This document shows, in pieces, positions 6,633 to 8,694 of a DNA stretch of 8,694 bases. Positions within the stretch are counted from its first letter, which is position 1, and each line of letters starts with the position of its first letter. Origin of the DNA: Promethearchaeota archaeon. Its GTDB lineage: Archaea > Asgardarchaeota > Lokiarchaeia > Sigyniarchaeales > SOKP01. The position numbers and the translations under genes were made by a program. The notes under the pieces were generated by a model that was not told the DNA's origin, did no database searches, and was given only the letters and a program-made list of their open reading frames with translations. The stretch is taken from positions 1 to 8,694 of the forward strand of contig JAEORV010000039.1 in NCBI GenBank assembly GCA_016840695.1. Reading direction: 5' to 3'.

Positions 6633-6856
6633 ATCTTATTATCTCCAATGATTATTTAGTATGAATTATTAAAACATAAATCATCTTAAAACCTTTTTAT
6701 TATTAATAATTTATAACTGATTTTTTTCATTAATCTACTAATCTAAAGCGATTCCATCATATTCTTTCTAAACTATAAATATAAAATTAAAGTGTTTATC
6801 TGTAAAACTTATAATAAATACAATAATCATAAATACTGATTAAACAAAAATTTAGA
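6633..6856. promoter_or_regulatory. Divergent A/T-rich promoter region
   Basis: This 224-base gap separates the minus-strand membrane gene from rubrerythrin, so both promoters should lie here. On the plus strand, TTATAATA at about 6810-6817 is a plausible TATA box for rubrerythrin, with a second candidate, CTATAAATATA, near 6774-6784. On the minus strand, the reverse complement of ATTTATAA (about 6709-6716) is a TATA candidate for the membrane gene. A 12-base perfect palindrome lies at 6699-6710 and a direct repeat ATAAATAC at 6814-6821 and 6829-6836. In sequence this rich in A and T such matches arise easily by chance, so individual sites are tentative. Confidence 0.45.
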
Positions 6857-7462
6857 ATGGTTGAAAAAAAAATGAAAGAAACTCCAAAAAAATTATTTAC
6901 AGCCTATGTAGGAGAGTCGCAAGCTAGAAATCGCTATACCTTTTGGGCAAAATTAGCGAAAAAGGAAGGATATGCTCATATTTCTCAAATTTTCTTAGAA
7001 ACAGCAGATCAGGAATTACAGCACGGCACTTGGTTTTATAAAATGCTTCAAGACTTCAAGAAGGAAGAGCCATTTGACGATATGAAAGTATTACCCGAAG
7101 CAGAATTTCATACGACATATGGTACTACTGCTGAGAATTTAAAATCCGCAATGGAGGGAGAAGACATGGAATGGCAAACTCTGTATCCAGATATTGCAGA
7201 CACGGCAGAGAAAGAGGGATATCCTAAAATTGCTAGCAGGGTAAGGGCAATTATTAAAGCTGAGAAGCATCATTCAGAGCGCTATGGAAAGTTGTTAAAA
7301 CTCGTTGGAGATGACGCATTCTTTAAGCGTGGTGAAAAAATTGTATGGGTTTGCATGGAATGCGGGTATGAGTTTGAAATGGATTCTCTCCCCGAAGATT
7401 GGAAATGTCCATCTTGCGATCATCCAAGAGCTAACTTCAGAAAGAAGTGCGAAATGTATTAA
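6857..7462 (+). CDS. Rubrerythrin (diiron peroxidase)
   Basis: A 201-residue rubrerythrin, a cytoplasmic peroxide reductase of anaerobes that turns hydrogen peroxide into water. Residues 8-150 form the ferritin-like diiron four-helix bundle, with Glu20 in GESQARNRYTFWA, Glu53xxHis56, glutamates in TAENL and AMEGEDMEW (94-105), and Glu136xxHis139 before SERYGKLL. Residues 161-198 form the C-terminal rubredoxin-like domain with its FeCys4 ligands Cys166xxCys169 and Cys184xxCys187 in WKCPSCDHP. The order, with rubredoxin last, is that of classical rubrerythrin, and length is usual. The start at ATG 6857 has no convincing Shine-Dalgarno site; the in-frame ATG at 6872 would give a typical rubrerythrin N-terminus (MKETPKKL), so five N-terminal residues are uncertain. 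The two desulfoferrodoxin genes downstream produce the peroxide it removes, a common functional pairing. Confidence 0.95.
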   Translation: MVEKKMKETPKKLFTAYVGESQARNRYTFWAKLAKKEGYAHISQIFLETADQELQHGTWFYKMLQDFKKEEPFDDMKVLPEAEFHTTYGTTAENLKSAMEGEDMEWQTLYPDIADTAEKEGYPKIASRVRAIIKAEKHHSERYGKLLKLVGDDAFFKRGEKIVWVCMECGYEFEMDSLPEDWKCPSCDHPRANFRKKCEMY

Positions 7463-7476
7463 TAAATTCAAAAGTC

Positions 7477-7482
7477 TTTTTT
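7477..7482 (+). terminator. Short T6 tract after rubrerythrin
   Basis: Six T residues lie 15 bases after the rubrerythrin stop, in a 48-base gap before the first desulfoferrodoxin. This may attenuate rather than end transcription. Without a clear TATA box between them, read-through into the next gene is likely. Confidence 0.25.
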
Positions 7483-7510
7483 AAATTTTAAACTAAAAAG
7501 GTGAAAGAAA

Positions 7511-7900
7511 ATGGAAGTAAAAAATATATACAAATGTGAAGTTTGTGGAAAGGTTATTGAAATATTAAAGCCTGGAGCCCCAGAAACTATTTGTTGTGGG
7601 CAACCAATGAAACTTATGGAAGAGCAGACAGCTGAATGGCAAGGAGAAAAACATGTTCCTAAGATCACTATCGATGGTAATAAAGTCGTCGTGGACGTTG
7701 GAGTCTCTATGGGAACGCCACACCCTATGTCTGAGGAGCATTGGATAATGTGGATTGAATTAATTTGTAAGGACGATTGCTATAAGCGCAAGTTTTTAAA
7801 ACCTGGGGATGAGCCAAAAGCCACTTTCGTTGTCGCCTCAACGGAAGGAGTATGGGCCAGGGAGTACTGTAACCTTCACGGTTTGTGGAAATCATCCTAA
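7511..7900 (+). CDS. dfx: Desulfoferrodoxin (superoxide reductase), copy 1
   Basis: A 129-residue two-domain superoxide reductase, which reduces superoxide to hydrogen peroxide without releasing oxygen. The N-terminal desulforedoxin-like domain (residues 1-36) has an FeCys4 site with Cys9xxCys12 and the adjacent pair Cys28-Cys29. The catalytic domain holds the centre II ligands: Glu46-Lys47-His48 in GEKHVP, His71 and His77 in TPHPMSEEH, and Cys120 plus His123 in YCNLHGLW, giving the His4Cys iron site. Extra cysteines occur at 86 and 90. Start: AAGGTGA at 7498-7504 is six bases before ATG 7511. It follows rubrerythrin by 48 bases and is probably read with it. It is closely related to the next gene, from which it differs by a three-residue longer FeCys4 loop. 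Confidence 0.95.
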   Translation: MEVKNIYKCEVCGKVIEILKPGAPETICCGQPMKLMEEQTAEWQGEKHVPKITIDGNKVVVDVGVSMGTPHPMSEEHWIMWIELICKDDCYKRKFLKPGDEPKATFVVASTEGVWAREYCNLHGLWKSS

Positions 7901-7918
7901 AAAAATAATATTCAAATC

Positions 7919-7928
7919 TTTTTTTTTT
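7919..7928 (+). terminator. T10 tract after first desulfoferrodoxin
   Basis: Ten consecutive T residues lie 18 bases after the stop of the first desulfoferrodoxin. This is the longest T-run in the window and a good candidate for an archaeal intrinsic terminator, which would separate the two desulfoferrodoxins into different transcripts. Confidence 0.55.
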
Positions 7929-8006
7929 ATTAATGAATTATAAACATAATTATTTTAATATCTAAAAACAAGTATTCTTAATTAATAACAAAATCGTGAT
8001 AAATTT
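7929..8006 (+). promoter_or_regulatory. Likely promoter of second desulfoferrodoxin
   Basis: Downstream of the T10 tract, this A/T-rich stretch carries TATA-like motifs (ATTATAAAC near 7937-7945 and TTTTAATA near 7953-7960), with room for a short leader before the ATG at 8007. GTGAT at 7996-8000, six bases before the start, can pair with the archaeal 16S 3' end and is probably the ribosome binding site. Which TATA box is used cannot be told by eye. Confidence 0.35.
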
Positions 8007-8381
8007 ATGTTAAAACAAGTGTATAAATGTAACAAATGCGGGATGGTCATGTTCGCTACTGCTGACTATATAGAATGTTGCGGACAAGAAATGAAGCCAT
8101 TAGAACCACAAACAGCGGACTGGAAAGGCGAAAAACACGTGCCAAAAATCGCCATTGATGGAAATAACGTAACTGTTGATGTTGGAATTTCAATGGGTAC
8201 ACCTCATCCCATGACGGAAGAACACCATATTAAATGGATTAATTTAATAGGTAAAGATTATTACGAAAAAATAAACTTAAAACCAGGAGATGAACCAAAA
8301 ACAACTTTCTTAGTTCCTGATACGGAAGGTCTTTGGGCACGAGAGTATTGCAATCTCCATGGTCTATGGCGTTCATCTTAA
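8007..8381 (+). CDS. dfx: Desulfoferrodoxin (superoxide reductase), copy 2
   Basis: A 124-residue paralog of the preceding superoxide reductase, with the same two-domain layout. The FeCys4 site uses Cys8xxCys11 and Cys24-Cys25. The catalytic iron site uses Glu42, His44, His67, His73, Cys115 and His118. The two copies share long blocks such as GEKHVPKI, SMGTPHPM, LKPGDEPK and WAREYCNLHGLW; most residues after position 35 are identical or similar, but codons differ, so the duplication is not recent. The two extra cysteines of copy 1 are Gly82 and Tyr86 here, and the FeCys4 loop is three residues shorter, so the redox potential or partner of centre I may differ. It probably has its own promoter after a T10 terminator, unlike copy 1, which may depend on the rubrerythrin transcript. 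Confidence 0.95.
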   Translation: MLKQVYKCNKCGMVMFATADYIECCGQEMKPLEPQTADWKGEKHVPKIAIDGNNVTVDVGISMGTPHPMTEEHHIKWINLIGKDYYEKINLKPGDEPKTTFLVPDTEGLWAREYCNLHGLWRSS

Positions 8382-8421
8382 TAGTTTATATAAAGGAGCA
8401 GCTCATAAAAGGAGGAGGAAA

Positions 8422-8694
8422 ATGGCTCAAAAGTTTGTATTATTTGCCTTTAATGGAGATCCTATGTGTTTTATTCACGTAATTTTAAATGCTCTCGATC
8501 TGCAGCAAAAGGGATTTGAAGTAAAGGTAGTAATTGAAGGATCGGCTTGCAAGTTAGCAAGTGAATTTGAAAATGAATCTAATCCATTTTATCAACAATA
8601 TCAAGAATTAAAAAATAGTGGTTTAATCGACTGTTTTTGCAAAGCTTGTAGTGCTAAAATGGATTCTTTGGATTTCATAGAGAAGATTGGATTT
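8422..8694 (+). CDS. DsrE-family protein with CxCxxC motif, cut by window edge
   Basis: The first 91 residues of a gene that runs off the right edge with no stop. The start is clear: GGAGGAGGA at 8411-8419 lies two bases before ATG 8422, with the GGAGG core about six bases away. The N-terminus KFVLFAFNGDPMCFIHVILNA, then a strand EVKVVIEG (33-40) and the later segment LIDCFCKACSAKM, fit a DsrE-like (DsrE/DsrF/YchN fold) family protein distinct from the gene at 282. The usual persulfide cysteine would be Cys76 in CKACS; Cys71 and Cys73 form an unusual CxCxxC cluster, with more cysteines at 16 and 43. Only 40 bases separate it from the second desulfoferrodoxin, including TTTATATAAA at 8385-8394 that resembles a TATA box but sits rather close to the Shine-Dalgarno site. 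A role in sulfur or thiol redox handling is inferred. Confidence 0.75.
   Translation, partial: MAQKFVLFAFNGDPMCFIHVILNALDLQQKGFEVKVVIEGSACKLASEFENESNPFYQQYQELKNSGLIDCFCKACSAKMDSLDFIEKIGF

Noticed and set aside
6633..6856. tRNA, small RNA or CRISPR repeat in the largest intergenic gap
   Set aside because: I saw no cloverleaf stems, no G+C-rich structured segment and no regularly spaced repeats; only low-complexity A/T sequence with promoter-like motifs.
1..8694. Mobile element or integration site
   Set aside because: No transposase, integrase, terminal inverted repeats or tRNA-linked direct repeats were visible; the genes form functionally coherent clusters.

Overview
The window is an AT-rich (by eye about one third G+C) archaeal segment with ten complete genes and one gene cut by the right edge. 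An archaeon is suggested by three things: Shine-Dalgarno sites of the GGAGGTGA/GGTGA type, T-run rather than hairpin-type gene ends with A/T-rich TATA-like boxes upstream, and an IscS/IscU pair whose motifs match the unusual Archaeoglobus-type subfamily. The set of rubrerythrin, two desulfoferrodoxins and an HdrD-like protein points to an anaerobe. The sequence alone does not fix the lineage (Archaeoglobus/methanogen-related or another archaeal phylum are all possible).

Positions 1-6235 form a co-directional plus-strand run of sulfur-handling genes: a TusA sulfur carrier, a small DsrE-like protein, an IscS-family protein, an IscU scaffold with an extra C-terminal domain, an HdrD/GlpC-like iron-sulfur protein, and a very large fusion (CoA-disulfide/persulfide reductase, rhodanese, TusA, rhodanese). 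Spacing is tight: 0, 15 and 16 bases at three junctions, and 44-48 bases at the other two. The likely theme is movement of sulfane sulfur (persulfide) between carriers, its reduction with NAD(P)H or through an iron-sulfur thiol/disulfide centre, and delivery of sulfur to Fe-S cluster assembly.

The Fe-S assembly pair is the most striking part. The IscS-like protein keeps its catalytic-loop cysteine but has lost the PLP-anchoring lysine (Glu202), the usual PLP-contacting glutamine (Ala179) and the substrate-binding arginine (Leu350). The partner IscU keeps its three cluster cysteines but carries a C-terminal domain that reads as a decayed thioredoxin-reductase NADPH-binding domain without its CxxC. 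Two apparently catalytically dead modules thus surround an intact scaffold, next to genes that could supply sulfur by another route.

Positions 6236-6632 hold a convergent minus-strand gene for a four-helix membrane protein made of two copies of one 56-residue unit. A 224-base A/T-rich divergent promoter region follows. Positions 6857-8381 encode oxygen and peroxide defence on the plus strand: rubrerythrin and two tandem desulfoferrodoxins (superoxide reductases). The window ends within a second, different DsrE-family gene with a CxCxxC motif. No tRNA, rRNA, CRISPR array, insertion sequence or gene-free stretch above 300 bases was seen.
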